Assembly: GCA_028293765.1 (NCBI GenBank)
Contig: JAQGOG010000060.1
Span: forward strand, 1-55,355
Origin: Gammaproteobacteria bacterium
GTDB taxonomy: Bacteria; Pseudomonadota; Gammaproteobacteria; Steroidobacterales; Steroidobacteraceae
Reading direction: 5' to 3'
DNA: 55,355 bases
The notes under the pieces were generated by a model. It was not told the origin of the DNA and searched no databases. It saw only the letters and a list, made by a program, of their open reading frames with translations. Position numbers and translations under genes: made by a program. Each line of letters begins with the position of its first letter. Positions within the stretch are counted from its first letter, which is position 1. Below are positions 33,695-41,868 of this stretch, in pieces.

Positions 33695-34716
33695 GCTGTC
33701 TTAGTCCAGGTGATGAAACCCTGAGCAGTTCCTGTGCCGGCTTCGCTGCGATAGCACGGAACGTAATCGATCAGCCCGCCGGCCAGATCAGTCGTCTGGA
33801 AAAGACAGCCCGCAGCCGAGATCCAGTTAAACAACTCCGACGTGCCATCCACCATGTAGCTCGGATCAACCGAGCGCATGAACACTTCGTCGCGTTTCTC
33901 GATGGCTGTGATCAGATGGCGGTCGAACTCTTCGTTGATCACGAAGTGCGTCATGCCACCCGAGCCGAAGATCGCGACCCGAAGATCATTGTCCCACTCG
34001 TTCACGACACGGTGAACAAGCTTGCCCAGCTCGAAGCAGCGCCACGGACGCGGCTGGTTCGGCGGGAAGAACGTGTTCGTGATGATCGGCAGCGTCGGCA
34101 CGACATGGTCCCGCATGACACGGCGCACGAGGAACGCAAACGAGTGCGGCGTGCCATCGTGATGATGCTCAGGTGCAAGCTCCGGCCAGCAATCCGATGC
34201 CGCAAAGTCCCAACCCGAATCGAGTCCCGTCGAGATGAGCCTGCGCGCAAGCTCCGGCATACCAGGATAATCGACCCGCTGCTCCGGCCGATTCGCCCAT
34301 TCGGATTCGCGGATACCCGGAGCCAGGCCAGCAAGGCGCTGCTCGGAAAGCGGGCCATTCCAAAAGGTGTCGCCGTGGTAGACCGTGAAACACGGCTGCA
34401 TCGACGCCAACACGAGCTCGCGCTGGTCGTTGCCGAAGATCACGCAACAATCCGGCCTGACGCTGGCCCAAACCCGCGCAAGCTGGTCGATGGCAGCCTG
34501 GTTGGCCGCATGCTTCGCCGTGCGCGCCTCCAGCGTTATCTGCTCGGCAAGACCTTCGCCACGGCGCAGCTCAACGAGCTCATCGAATGAATAAGTCTTG
34601 CCCTTGTACGCGTGCCTGCGCCTCCGATCCGCAGGCAGGCGCAGCATCCATTGCTCGGGGGTCGTGTTGAGCTGCGGACCGTGCGTTGTCCAGACACCGA
34701 GAACTATTTTTGCCAT
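33664..34716 (-). CDS. Class III (LigB-type) extradiol ring-cleavage dioxygenase
   Basis: The 350-residue single-chain enzyme of the LigB superfamily has an N-terminus (MAKIVLGVWTTHGPQLN, H12) that matches the iron-binding start of LigB, DesB and DesZ. Further blocks are VRPDCCVIFGNDQREL, VYHGDTFW (H114), GTPHSFAFLVRRVM (H191), LPIITNTFFPPNQPRP and FGSGGMTHFVINEEFD (H257). It should cleave a catechol- or gallate-type ring next to a hydroxyl using non-haem Fe(II). The RGK-like YKGKTYSFDELVELR insert is most like 3-O-methylgallate or gallate dioxygenases. It runs convergently into the RraA gene and divergently from the DUF6152 gene at 34938. With LigJ- and LigK-like genes nearby, gallate or methylgallate is the best-guess substrate. 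Confidence 0.85.
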   Translation of the reverse strand: MAKIVLGVWTTHGPQLNTTPEQWMLRLPADRRRRHAYKGKTYSFDELVELRRGEGLAEQITLEARTAKHAANQAAIDQLARVWASVRPDCCVIFGNDQRELVLASMQPCFTVYHGDTFWNGPLSEQRLAGLAPGIRESEWANRPEQRVDYPGMPELARRLISTGLDSGWDFAASDCWPELAPEHHHDGTPHSFAFLVRRVMRDHVVPTLPIITNTFFPPNQPRPWRCFELGKLVHRVVNEWDNDLRVAIFGSGGMTHFVINEEFDRHLITAIEKRDEVFMRSVDPSYMVDGTSELFNWISAAGCLFQTTDLAGGLIDYVPCYRSEAGTGTAQGFITWTKTAQSSFVSISS

Positions 34717-34836
34717 GAGATTCCACTTTGATGTGCCCCGATCAGTGAGGCCTGCCTGCGCCGGAAGCGATGACCGAAGAGCAGGATCTTAACAGTCTAC
34801 AGAAGCTCGAGAAACTCCGGAACGGATGTGCGCACA

Positions 34837-34869
34837 TTGCACTTCGCCCCTGGCGTGTTGCACTTCGCC
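34837..34869. promoter_or_regulatory. Two direct 12-bp repeats, putative operator
   Basis: TTGCACTTCGCC occurs at 34837-34848 and again at 34858-34869, exactly 21 bp apart, or two helical turns. The repeats lie in the gap between the divergent dioxygenase (start 34716) and DUF6152 (start 34938) genes, about 70 bp before the latter. The regulator is not identified. Confidence 0.45.
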
Positions 34870-34937
34870 ACCGCAGAGCACGCCATGTACATTCCTCCTC
34901 TACGTCGACATACGCCGTTTATCGAGAGAGCGATGCC

Positions 34938-35300
34938 ATGAAGACCGCAATCTATTCCGCAGCCGCAGTTGCGACTGTGTTCGCAGCGACCGCATCGGCG
35001 CATCACTCCTTCGCGATGTTCGATCAGTCGAAGGAAACGACGCTCGACGGCACACTGAAAGCGCTGCAATGGACCAACCCTCACATCTGGGTGCAGGTCG
35101 TCGCCAAGGACCCAGCCTCAGGCCAGAACGTCGAGTGGTCCATCGAGGGCGGCAGCCCGAACAACCTCTCCAGCAAAGGCTGGTCGCGCAACGTGATGAA
35201 GGCGGGTGACCACGTCACTATCGTCATTCACCCGCTCAAGAACGGCCAGCACGGCGGCAGCCTCATGAAGCTCACCGTCAACGGGAAGACACTCACCTAA
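34938..35300 (+). CDS. DUF6152 family exported protein
   Basis: The 120-residue precursor has a signal peptide ending ATASA, and the mature protein begins HHSFAMFDQSKE. The family core contains LKALQWTNPHIWVQV, VEWSIEGGSPNNLSSKGWSR, KAGDHVTIVIHPLKNGQHGG and a C-terminal strand. This is a small beta-barrel-like periplasmic domain, function unknown. Its near twin is 35496-35873, and a more distant relative is 44710-45111. The predicted mature N-terminus with two histidines is noteworthy because amino-terminal His can bind copper. The frame is open upstream to 34770, but the signal peptide fixes the start at 34938. Confidence 0.85.
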   Translation: MKTAIYSAAAVATVFAATASAHHSFAMFDQSKETTLDGTLKALQWTNPHIWVQVVAKDPASGQNVEWSIEGGSPNNLSSKGWSRNVMKAGDHVTIVIHPLKNGQHGGSLMKLTVNGKTLT

Positions 35301-35315
35301 CCCTGCGCGCCATTG

Positions 35316-35370
35316 GTTTTTTCGCCGGGTGCTATGAGGATATTCGCGTCGTTATGTCAACCGACCGAAA
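35316..35370 (+). repeat. Dispersed intergenic repeat, short copy
   Basis: The sequence GCCGGGTGCTATGAGGATAT and following bases match the right half of the copy at 50921-51061, with ATGAGGATATT and CGTCGTTATG in common. The end ACCGACCGAAAATTG resembles ends of some IS21-type elements. This copy lies just after the DUF6152 gene, in a convergent gap. Confidence 0.5.
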
Positions 35371-35445
35371 ATTGCCCCACCCCGGGCCGCTGGGCGCGCT
35401 CGCCCTCGCCGCCGAAGTGTCCGGGATAACTGGCTAGAGGCTCGC

Positions 35446-35478
35446 AGGCGCCTGCCAACGCTTCGGTGGCAGGCGCCT
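35446..35478. terminator. Bidirectional hairpin terminator candidate
   Basis: AGGCGCCTGCCA (35446-35457) pairs perfectly with TGGCAGGCGCCT (35467-35478) over a nine-base loop. It lies between the two convergent DUF6152 genes, 18 bp from the stop of the minus-strand gene. The strong 12-bp stem lacks a T-tract. Confidence 0.6.
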
Positions 35479-35495
35479 CGCGGCAAACACGGCAC

Positions 35496-35873
35496 TCAGG
35501 CCGGCCGACCGCCGCCGACTGGCTTGCCGTCAACGGAGACGCGCATGAGGCTGCCGCCCTTCTCGCCGTTCTTCAGCGGATGAATGACGACCTCGACATG
35601 GTCACCGGCCTTGAGCGAGGTCCGCTTCCAGCCCTGATGAGACAGGCCGTTGGGGCTGCCGCCCTCGATCGACCACTCCACGCCCTTGCCGCTGGCGTCC
35701 GGCACCAGTACCTGCACCCAGATGTGCGGGTTGGTCCACTGCACTTCCTTGATGACGCCGACCAGCTTTGCTTCCTTCCCCTGATCGAACATTGCAAACG
35801 AGTGGTGCGCGAGCACTGTTCCGGAGGCCGGGGCCAGGAGGGCGGCGGCAACGATGGCTACGTGTAACTTCAT
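35496..35873 (-). CDS. DUF6152 family exported protein
   Basis: From the ATG at 35873, preceded by GGAAGGAAAG, the 125-residue precursor has a signal peptide (VAIVAAALLAPASGTVLA). The mature part begins HHSFAMFDQGKEAKLVG. WTNPHIWVQVLVPDASGK, VEWSIEGGSPNGLSHQGWKR and AGDHVEVVIHPLKNGEKGGS align almost residue for residue with the 34938-35300 product, so the two are close paralogues placed tail to tail. This copy is the last gene of the ankyrin-DUF1592-DUF1552 operon, 16 bp downstream of DUF1552. Its role in that operon is unknown; a periplasmic metal- or ligand-binding accessory is possible. Confidence 0.85.
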   Translation of the reverse strand: MKLHVAIVAAALLAPASGTVLAHHSFAMFDQGKEAKLVGVIKEVQWTNPHIWVQVLVPDASGKGVEWSIEGGSPNGLSHQGWKRTSLKAGDHVEVVIHPLKNGEKGGSLMRVSVDGKPVGGGRPA

Positions 35874-35889
35874 TTCTTTCCTTCCTGAG

Positions 35890-37242
35890 TTATATCGCCA
35901 GCCGTCCGGTGCTGTCACCGAAGCGGTCGGCCTTGATGTCGAACTTGTCCAGGATGCTCAGCAACAGATTGCCCGTCGGCACCGTGCGGCTCGCGACGGC
36001 GATGTGCTTGTCGCCCTTCATCTTGCCGGAGGCGCCGCCGACCAGGACGGCAGGCACGTCGTAGTGCAGGTGCTGGTTGGAGTCGCCCATGTTCGACCCG
36101 TAGAGGATCAGCGAGCGATCCAGCAGTGTGCCGTCGCCTTCCTTGATGTCGTTCAGCTTCTTCACGAGGTACGCGAGCATCTTCACGTGATAGCGGTTCA
36201 GTTTCGCGTACTCCGCGATGCGACCCGCATCCTCGGCGTGATGCGAGCCGCCGTGGAAGCTGATGTTGGTGCCGCTTTCCGGATACACGCGGCCGGTGAG
36301 ATCGCGAGCGTAGAGCATTGTCGCCACGCGCGTGATGTCGCCCTGAAAGGCGAGCGACAGCAGGTCAGACTGAATCTGGATGTGCTCGTGGAACGACTCC
36401 GGCACGCCGTAGGGGACGGCCACGCTCGGCACCTGCGACGACGCTTTGGCCGCGATGCCGAGGCGACGCTCGATCTCGCGCACGTCGTCCGTGAACTGCT
36501 CCAGACGCACGCGGTCGCTGTGCGAAACTTCCGGCAGCAGCTCTTTCAGGCTGCCGTTGACGGAATCGAGGATGCTCGCCTGTCGCTCGCGGCGCGCCTT
36601 GCGCAGCTCGGGCGAGCTGCCGTCGCCGAACATGCGCTCGAAAATAGTCTGCGGATTGATCTCCATGGGCAGCGGCCGGTCGGGCGCCTGCCAGGAAATC
36701 GTGTTCGTGTAGACGCAGCTATAACCTTCACCACAGCTCGTGGAATTCGCGCCCGGATCTTCCAAACCGATCTGCAGAGAGGGCAGCAGCGTCTCGCCGC
36801 CTATTTTCTGCGCGATGACCTGATCGATGCTGGTGGCGACATGGATATCCGCACCCGTCGTCTTCTTCGGCTTTTCAGCAGTGAGGTACGCGGCGGCGAC
36901 GAAGTGATCAGCGCCCGTCACGCCCGGCGGATTCTCCGACGACTGGGCCCACATGCCGCTCGTAATGATTGTCTGCTTGCGGAACGGCTCGAGCGGCTCG
37001 TATATGAACGGAAACTTGAAGCCGGCCTGCGTGCTCTCCGGCACCCAGTATCCCGGCGCCGCGCCGTGCGGCACGAACGCGCCGACGAAGCGCGTCGGCA
37101 GCACCTTCGCTTCCACGGCTCGGGCTCCACGGGCTGGCAGCATCGATTCTAGGAATGGCAGCGCTATCGTCGCGCCCACGCCGCGCAGGAACGTTCGGCG
37201 CGGCAACTTCCGGTTCGTCAGGAAATACATAGCCTCACTCAT
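35890..37242 (-). CDS. DUF1552 family exported protein
   Basis: The 450-residue protein has a Tat-type signal (LPRRTFLRGVGATIALPFLE) and the features of DUF1552: GAFVPHGAAPGYW, LGLEDPG-like QIGLEDPGANSTSCGEGYSC, ISWQAPDRPLPMEINPQTIF, a mid-protein helical region, then GGSHHAEDAGRIAEYAKLNR and SLILYGSNMGDSNQHLHYDV. These histidine-rich blocks (SHHAED, NQHLHYD) look like an alkaline-phosphatase/sulfatase-type metal site, as in related DUF1501 proteins. The family is usually encoded beside DUF1592 cytochromes. Its start overlaps the stop of the DUF1592 gene as ATGA; an internal ATG four codons later is equally plausible. The reaction is unknown. Confidence 0.9.
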   Translation of the reverse strand: MSEAMYFLTNRKLPRRTFLRGVGATIALPFLESMLPARGARAVEAKVLPTRFVGAFVPHGAAPGYWVPESTQAGFKFPFIYEPLEPFRKQTIITSGMWAQSSENPPGVTGADHFVAAAYLTAEKPKKTTGADIHVATSIDQVIAQKIGGETLLPSLQIGLEDPGANSTSCGEGYSCVYTNTISWQAPDRPLPMEINPQTIFERMFGDGSSPELRKARRERQASILDSVNGSLKELLPEVSHSDRVRLEQFTDDVREIERRLGIAAKASSQVPSVAVPYGVPESFHEHIQIQSDLLSLAFQGDITRVATMLYARDLTGRVYPESGTNISFHGGSHHAEDAGRIAEYAKLNRYHVKMLAYLVKKLNDIKEGDGTLLDRSLILYGSNMGDSNQHLHYDVPAVLVGGASGKMKGDKHIAVASRTVPTGNLLLSILDKFDIKADRFGDSTGRLAI

Positions 37243-39761
37243 CCTTCCGGCAGGTGGTGAACCGCCGTTGTTGTCGAGGCAGTGCCGGACTTCGCGGGTC
37301 CAGCCGTGCCTTCGCTCTTGTCCCGGTCACCGCTCGGCGCAACGTTCATCTGGAACACGTCGCTCGCCGTAATCGCTTCGATGATCGTCTTCAGCTTGTA
37401 GCCATCGCGTGCCGAGGTGTGCACGATATTGCGCACGGTCGGCATGTCGTCGTACTCCACACCGCGCCCGAGCGCGTACGTGAGGAGGTTCGCCGTGACG
37501 TTCTGTACGTACTGATCCTTGTACTTCAACACCCAAGTGCGGACGCCGGCGACGCCGTCGACAGCGGTGCCGTCGTACATCACGTCCTTCGCATTGATCA
37601 GCTGGCCGCTCTGGTCGACCGTGCGTGTATGGCCCACGGCATCGAACGGCTCGAGCGCGAACCCGATGGGATCCATCATCTTGTGGCAGCCCGCACATTG
37701 CGGCTTGTCGCGGTGTGCAGCGAGCGCTTCCCGCATCGTCGGCACCTTGCCGTTGCCGGCCTGGTCCGTGGTCTTCGCATCGAGCGCGGGCACGTTGGCT
37801 GGCGGATCCGGCGCCGGCGTGCCGAGGAGCGTGCGCAACACCCACTGGCCACGAATTACAGGCGATGTACGGCCGGGCTGCGACGACACCGTCAACATCG
37901 CGCCCGTGCCGAGAATGCCCTGGCGCGCGGCCAGGTCACCTTCGAGCTTCACGCGACGGAACTCGCTGCCACGAATGCCGGTCATGGCGTAGTGCTTGGC
38001 GAGACGCTCGTTCACGAACGTGTAGTCCGCCGCGAGCAGGTCTACGACGCTGCGATCTTCCTGCAGCAGGCTGGTGAAGAGCAGTTGCGCTTCCTCGCGG
38101 AAGGCCTCGCGCAGGTTGTCATCGAAGTCCGGAAACTGATCGACGACCGGATCATGGGCCTGCAGGCTGCGCAGCCCGAGCCACTCCGAAGCGAAGTTTC
38201 TCGTGAGTGCTGCCGCGCGCGGGTCGCCCAGCATGCGATGCACCTGCTTCTGCAGAACGTCCCGCTTCGTGAGCTGCTTCGACTCCGCGAGCTGCAGCAG
38301 CGTGTCGTCCGGGACGCTGCTCCAGAGGAAGAACGAAAGCCGCGAAGCGAGCTCGAGATCGCTTATGTGATAGGGGGCACCCGGCGCAACGCCGTTCGGC
38401 GTATGTTCCACGCGAAAGAGGAACTTCGGATCGACGAGCACTCGCTGCACCATCGCTTCGATGCCGGCATCGAACGAACCATTGCGCCGACCGGTTGTGT
38501 AGAAGCTCATCAGCATGTCCACGTTCTGCGGTGTCGCGTAACCGCGATACGCGCGATCTGCCAGCGTCGTCGTGATCTGACGCGCGCAGGGCTCTTCATC
38601 GCTCGGATTCGATGGGTGGCACACGAAGATGCGTTCGCGGCTCGGCGAATCCGCCGCGCCCTTGGCCTCCGTCGGCCCATCGATGCGGACGCTGCCGACA
38701 TGCGGGTAGAAGGTGAAGCCGGGCAGGCCACCGGTTTCGATCGTGCTGCGATCGAAGGCGTGGTTCATGTCCAGGCCCGGCGCGAAGTTGGTCGCCAGGA
38801 ACGTGACGCCTATCTTGTGCGGGCCGGCCGTGACGGGCAGCTTGACGTCGATGGGCTTCAGCTGGCCAGCGGCGCCGCCTTCGTCATCCGCTGTGGCTGC
38901 GAAGCGGCGACCCACGCCAAGAGCCTTGTCCCAGTCGATCTTGGCAACGCGCTTGTCATCCACGTACACGAGCAGTTGTTCGCCCCTGATCTCGCCGAAC
39001 GGGCGGTCGCTGCCCATGTTGCCGAGGGTCACGGCGATCACCTTGAAGGTGTAGTTGCCGTCCGACGGGAACGTGTGATCGATCTGGATGCCGCCGCGCG
39101 TGCCTAGGGGCAAGCCTTCAACGTGATAGTTCTGCGTCGTATCCTGAGGAATGCGGTACGTCACCTGCGCGGGAGAGGCCGCTTCGCCAATCGCGACGCT
39201 GCTCACCCGAGTCGCGGCCGAAAGGTACGCCTCGAGCAGAGCAGAGGAAAGCGTCAGCGCACCCGCCTGGTTATCAAAGCCGCGGCTCGAATCATCGGCC
39301 GGCAGGAATTTCGACGTATCGATATCCAGGGCGAGCAGATCGCGCACGGCGTTCGCGTATTCGGCGCGATTCAGACGATGCAACTGCGGAACGAAAAGAC
39401 TCGCCTTCTCGTGCGCGTCGATTTTCGTCTCGAGGGAGTGGATCAGATCGCGGACCGCGGCCGGGTCGGGCCGATCCTTGCCTGCGGGCGGCATCATGCC
39501 GACGCGCAGCTTCTTCAGCATTTTCTCGGTGACCTTCGCCTCGTCCTGCGGAGCCAGCGGATCGTAGGTCTCGAATTCGAGGCCGCCCGCATAATCCGTG
39601 TAGTTATGGCAGACGATGCAGTACTTATCGAGCAACTGGCGCTGGGCCGTGCCAACCTTCTCGTCGTTACCCGCCGAAGCGATGAGCGGCGTCAGGAGCA
39701 CACTGCCGCCAACGACGGCTATCAGGGACCACTTAGTCATTCTTCGTGAATTCATTTGCAC
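37239..39761 (-). CDS. DUF1592 family multi-domain haem protein (planctomycete-type)
   Basis: The 840-residue exported protein has the DUF1587-DUF1592-DUF1588-DUF1585 order. After the signal peptide (LIAVVGGSVLLTPLIASA) comes a haem motif CIVCH (48-52). The segments LHRLNRAEYANAVRDLLALD (DUF1587), a carbohydrate-binding-like middle, LELASRLSFFLWSSVPDD (DUF1592), FVNERLAKHYAM (DUF1588) and a second haem motif CAGCH (689-693) in CAGCHKMMDPIGFALEPFD follow, then the DUF1585 tail. Such proteins are proposed c-type cytochromes of large periplasmic or surface redox complexes in Planctomycetes and some proteobacteria. It overlaps the upstream ankyrin gene by 10 bp and the downstream DUF1552 gene by 4, so the three are translationally linked. 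Confidence 0.9.
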   Translation of the reverse strand: MQMNSRRMTKWSLIAVVGGSVLLTPLIASAGNDEKVGTAQRQLLDKYCIVCHNYTDYAGGLEFETYDPLAPQDEAKVTEKMLKKLRVGMMPPAGKDRPDPAAVRDLIHSLETKIDAHEKASLFVPQLHRLNRAEYANAVRDLLALDIDTSKFLPADDSSRGFDNQAGALTLSSALLEAYLSAATRVSSVAIGEAASPAQVTYRIPQDTTQNYHVEGLPLGTRGGIQIDHTFPSDGNYTFKVIAVTLGNMGSDRPFGEIRGEQLLVYVDDKRVAKIDWDKALGVGRRFAATADDEGGAAGQLKPIDVKLPVTAGPHKIGVTFLATNFAPGLDMNHAFDRSTIETGGLPGFTFYPHVGSVRIDGPTEAKGAADSPSRERIFVCHPSNPSDEEPCARQITTTLADRAYRGYATPQNVDMLMSFYTTGRRNGSFDAGIEAMVQRVLVDPKFLFRVEHTPNGVAPGAPYHISDLELASRLSFFLWSSVPDDTLLQLAESKQLTKRDVLQKQVHRMLGDPRAAALTRNFASEWLGLRSLQAHDPVVDQFPDFDDNLREAFREEAQLLFTSLLQEDRSVVDLLAADYTFVNERLAKHYAMTGIRGSEFRRVKLEGDLAARQGILGTGAMLTVSSQPGRTSPVIRGQWVLRTLLGTPAPDPPANVPALDAKTTDQAGNGKVPTMREALAAHRDKPQCAGCHKMMDPIGFALEPFDAVGHTRTVDQSGQLINAKDVMYDGTAVDGVAGVRTWVLKYKDQYVQNVTANLLTYALGRGVEYDDMPTVRNIVHTSARDGYKLKTIIEAITASDVFQMNVAPSGDRDKSEGTAGPAKSGTASTTTAVHHLPEG

Positions 39762-41488
39762 AGGTCGGTGATGCAGATCGAAGCCAGCGTCCGCCCGTCC
39801 GGCGGCACCGGCAGATTCCGCTCCTTCATCATCTTGCGCAGGAGCGCAGCAGTTAGCGGATGCGCAATGGCCGATTGCACGCCGATGCGCACGAGCCCGT
39901 CTGCGTAATCGATGGCTTGGAAGCGCAGGCCCGAGAGTGAGTTGATGGTGTCCCGGCTGCCGATGTCACGCAGCGACAGATCGGCTCCGTGCTGTACGAG
40001 CAGCTCGATCACATCGTTGCGACCCTTGTGTCCAGCTCCCATCAGCGCCGTGCGACCGTCGATCCGGTCCTGCGCATTCACGTCGGCGCCGAGATCCAGC
40101 AGCATTTTCACGGTCTCGAGCGTCTGCTGGGGTGTCCACTCATACGTGACGCCCTCGACCCAGCCGATGCCACTCGCCACCATTAGCGGCGTCACGTTGT
40201 CAGCCGTGTTGATCTTCGGATCGGCGCCGTGCTCCAGCAGCAGCTTCAACAGCACGAGGTCGCCTGACTGCGCGGCACGCAGGAACGGCGTCGCCCCCTC
40301 TTCCAGGAGCCACTGGTGCGTGAAGATGGTGCGCGTCTCGGTGCTCGAGCGCATGCGCAGGTTCGGGTTCGCGTGGGACGCAAACAGCCGCTTGATGTAG
40401 TCGAGATGGTCCATGTCCGGCTTGGGCGTGGGATAGTCGCCGCCTTCGATGTTCCTGTTGTCTGTTGCGATGTAGAGCGGGGTCCAGCCGCCTTCATTGG
40501 CGATGTTCGGATCGGCGCCGTGATCGAGCAGGAAGACGCCAATCTTGTAGTAGCGGTTCTGTGTGGCAACGAGCAGCGCCGTCCAGCCGAACTCGCTGCG
40601 CTGGTTGACGTCGGCGCCCGAGTCGACCAGCACTTTCACCGTCTCCAGGCTGCCTTCACGAACAGCGAACTGCAGCGGCGTGAGACCGCCCCACCGCTTG
40701 GCAGGGGGCTTGGCGGGCTTATCCAGCGGGAACGCGGCAAGCGAGCGCTTCGCGAATTCGCGTTCTTTGGCCAGAATCGTGTCTTCCTCGGCGCGCGCTT
40801 TGGGGTCATTCGAGGGCTTCACGCCTTCGAAGGTTATCCCGCGGCCGCTGATGAAATCCTCAATTCGGTTGCGGCCCGGCGGCGCAAGATAGGGAGGGCG
40901 ACCCGGCGCGGTGGTGCCCGAACGGGCGCTGACATCGGCACCCTTTGAAATCAGGAAACGAACCGCATCGGCGTTGGAGTTCGCGGCGGCCCACATCAGG
41001 GCGGTCGTGCCGCGGAGCTTTTCTTTCTCGTCGACCTTAGCCCCTTTTTCCAACAGGGCAGCCATGACCGGAACGCGGCCCGTGCGGGCCGCCATCATCA
41101 GCGGCGTCTCGCCGTTGGCAAGGGTCTGGTTGGGATCGGCGCCCGCCTTCAGCAGCTCCTTCACCAGATCGGCACTGCCGTTCTCGCACGCGAGCGACAG
41201 CGGCGTCATGCCGTTTTCCATCGCGGCGGCCGGATTGGCGTGCGCGCGCAGGAGTGCTCCCGCTAGCTTCACGTCGCCGTGGTAAGCAGCCCAATGCAGG
41301 GCCGTACTGCCATCCGGTTGCGGCGCGTTCACGTCAGCCTTGGTGGCGATCAGCGTTACGACGCGCGTGGCGTCGTAACGCATCGCCGCGTCGGCAACGT
41401 CGCTCGCGGCCAGGGCATTGCCGTGAATCAGTCCAAGCGAAAGCGCCGCGAAAACCGCCACCCTCCGGATGGAAGGACCCGCACGCAT
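39752..41488 (-). CDS. Exported ankyrin-repeat protein
   Basis: From the ATG at 41488 the product is 578 residues with a signal peptide (VAVFAALSLGLIHGNALA). Ankyrin repeats follow, for example DGSTALHWAAYHGDVKLAGA, NGMTPLSLACENGSADLVKE, NGETPLMMAARTGRVPVMAA, GLTPLQFAVREGSLETVKVL and GWTALLVATQNRYYKIGVFL. About ten repeats are interrupted by a charged helical insert around residues 225-270. The tail (GRTLASICITDLCK) has two cysteines. Exported ankyrin proteins linked to DUF1592/DUF1552 genes occur in several soil bacteria and may scaffold the haem complex. A start at 41542 adds 18 residues before the signal and is less likely. A truncated relative is at 52565-53020. Confidence 0.85.
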   Translation of the reverse strand: MRAGPSIRRVAVFAALSLGLIHGNALAASDVADAAMRYDATRVVTLIATKADVNAPQPDGSTALHWAAYHGDVKLAGALLRAHANPAAAMENGMTPLSLACENGSADLVKELLKAGADPNQTLANGETPLMMAARTGRVPVMAALLEKGAKVDEKEKLRGTTALMWAAANSNADAVRFLISKGADVSARSGTTAPGRPPYLAPPGRNRIEDFISGRGITFEGVKPSNDPKARAEEDTILAKEREFAKRSLAAFPLDKPAKPPAKRWGGLTPLQFAVREGSLETVKVLVDSGADVNQRSEFGWTALLVATQNRYYKIGVFLLDHGADPNIANEGGWTPLYIATDNRNIEGGDYPTPKPDMDHLDYIKRLFASHANPNLRMRSSTETRTIFTHQWLLEEGATPFLRAAQSGDLVLLKLLLEHGADPKINTADNVTPLMVASGIGWVEGVTYEWTPQQTLETVKMLLDLGADVNAQDRIDGRTALMGAGHKGRNDVIELLVQHGADLSLRDIGSRDTINSLSGLRFQAIDYADGLVRIGVQSAIAHPLTAALLRKMMKERNLPVPPDGRTLASICITDLCK

Positions 41489-41513
41489 GGCCCCTGACGC
41501 CATAGCGACAGAA

Positions 41514-41655
41514 ACTCTGCCGAAAGCGCGACACTCCAGCATTAAGCTTCCCCCTCGAAAGCCGAAAATCGTGGTATGGAAAGTTAGCGCGAGGCGAACG
41601 TCTCGCGCTAAGGGGATATTTCACGTCGTCATGTCGCGACGCCCAGTGAACCAAA
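41514..41655 (+). repeat. Dispersed intergenic repeat, long copy
   Basis: About three quarters of positions match 50921-51061, including CCGAAAGCG, CCCCTCGAA, GTTAGCGCGAGGCGAA and GGATATTTCACGTCGT in the same order. This copy lacks the GCCGGGTGC segment present in the other two. It overlaps the start of the ankyrin gene and its upstream region, so it may carry that operon's promoter. Confidence 0.55.
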
Positions 41656-41868
41656 CAGCTCGGGCGAAGTCACCCCCAAGGGCAAACCTCATAAAACACA
41701 AGAAGTATTAAGATACCTATAGATACGATACGCCGTGCCGTCCCGAGGCCGGCTGGGCACGCGAGAGGCAGGTTCGACCTCCCCCGCTGCGCCTGGTGCG
41801 CGCAGCAATCGGTCGGGTCAACGCCGAGGAAGTTGCCCCCCGGAACCGGCGCGTGCGGCCGCTCCGCC
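41656..41868. other. Intergenic stretch without a supported gene
   Basis: The stretch contains an AT-rich patch (AAGTATTAAGATACCTATAG, 41701-41720), which could hold a promoter of the ankyrin operon or end the hydrolase operon. No hairpin or gene is convincing. Confidence 0.35.

Noticed and set aside
35854-37152. Long plus-strand open frame of 432 codons opposite the DUF1552 gene
   Set aside because: It mirrors the minus-strand gene codon for codon (high GC at third positions keeps the antisense frame open), is rich in Arg/His/Val and shows no domain or ribosome-binding site.
37254-39107. Plus-strand open frame of 617 codons opposite the DUF1592 gene
   Set aside because: Antisense shadow of a strongly recognisable haem protein; composition is atypical and there is no start signal.
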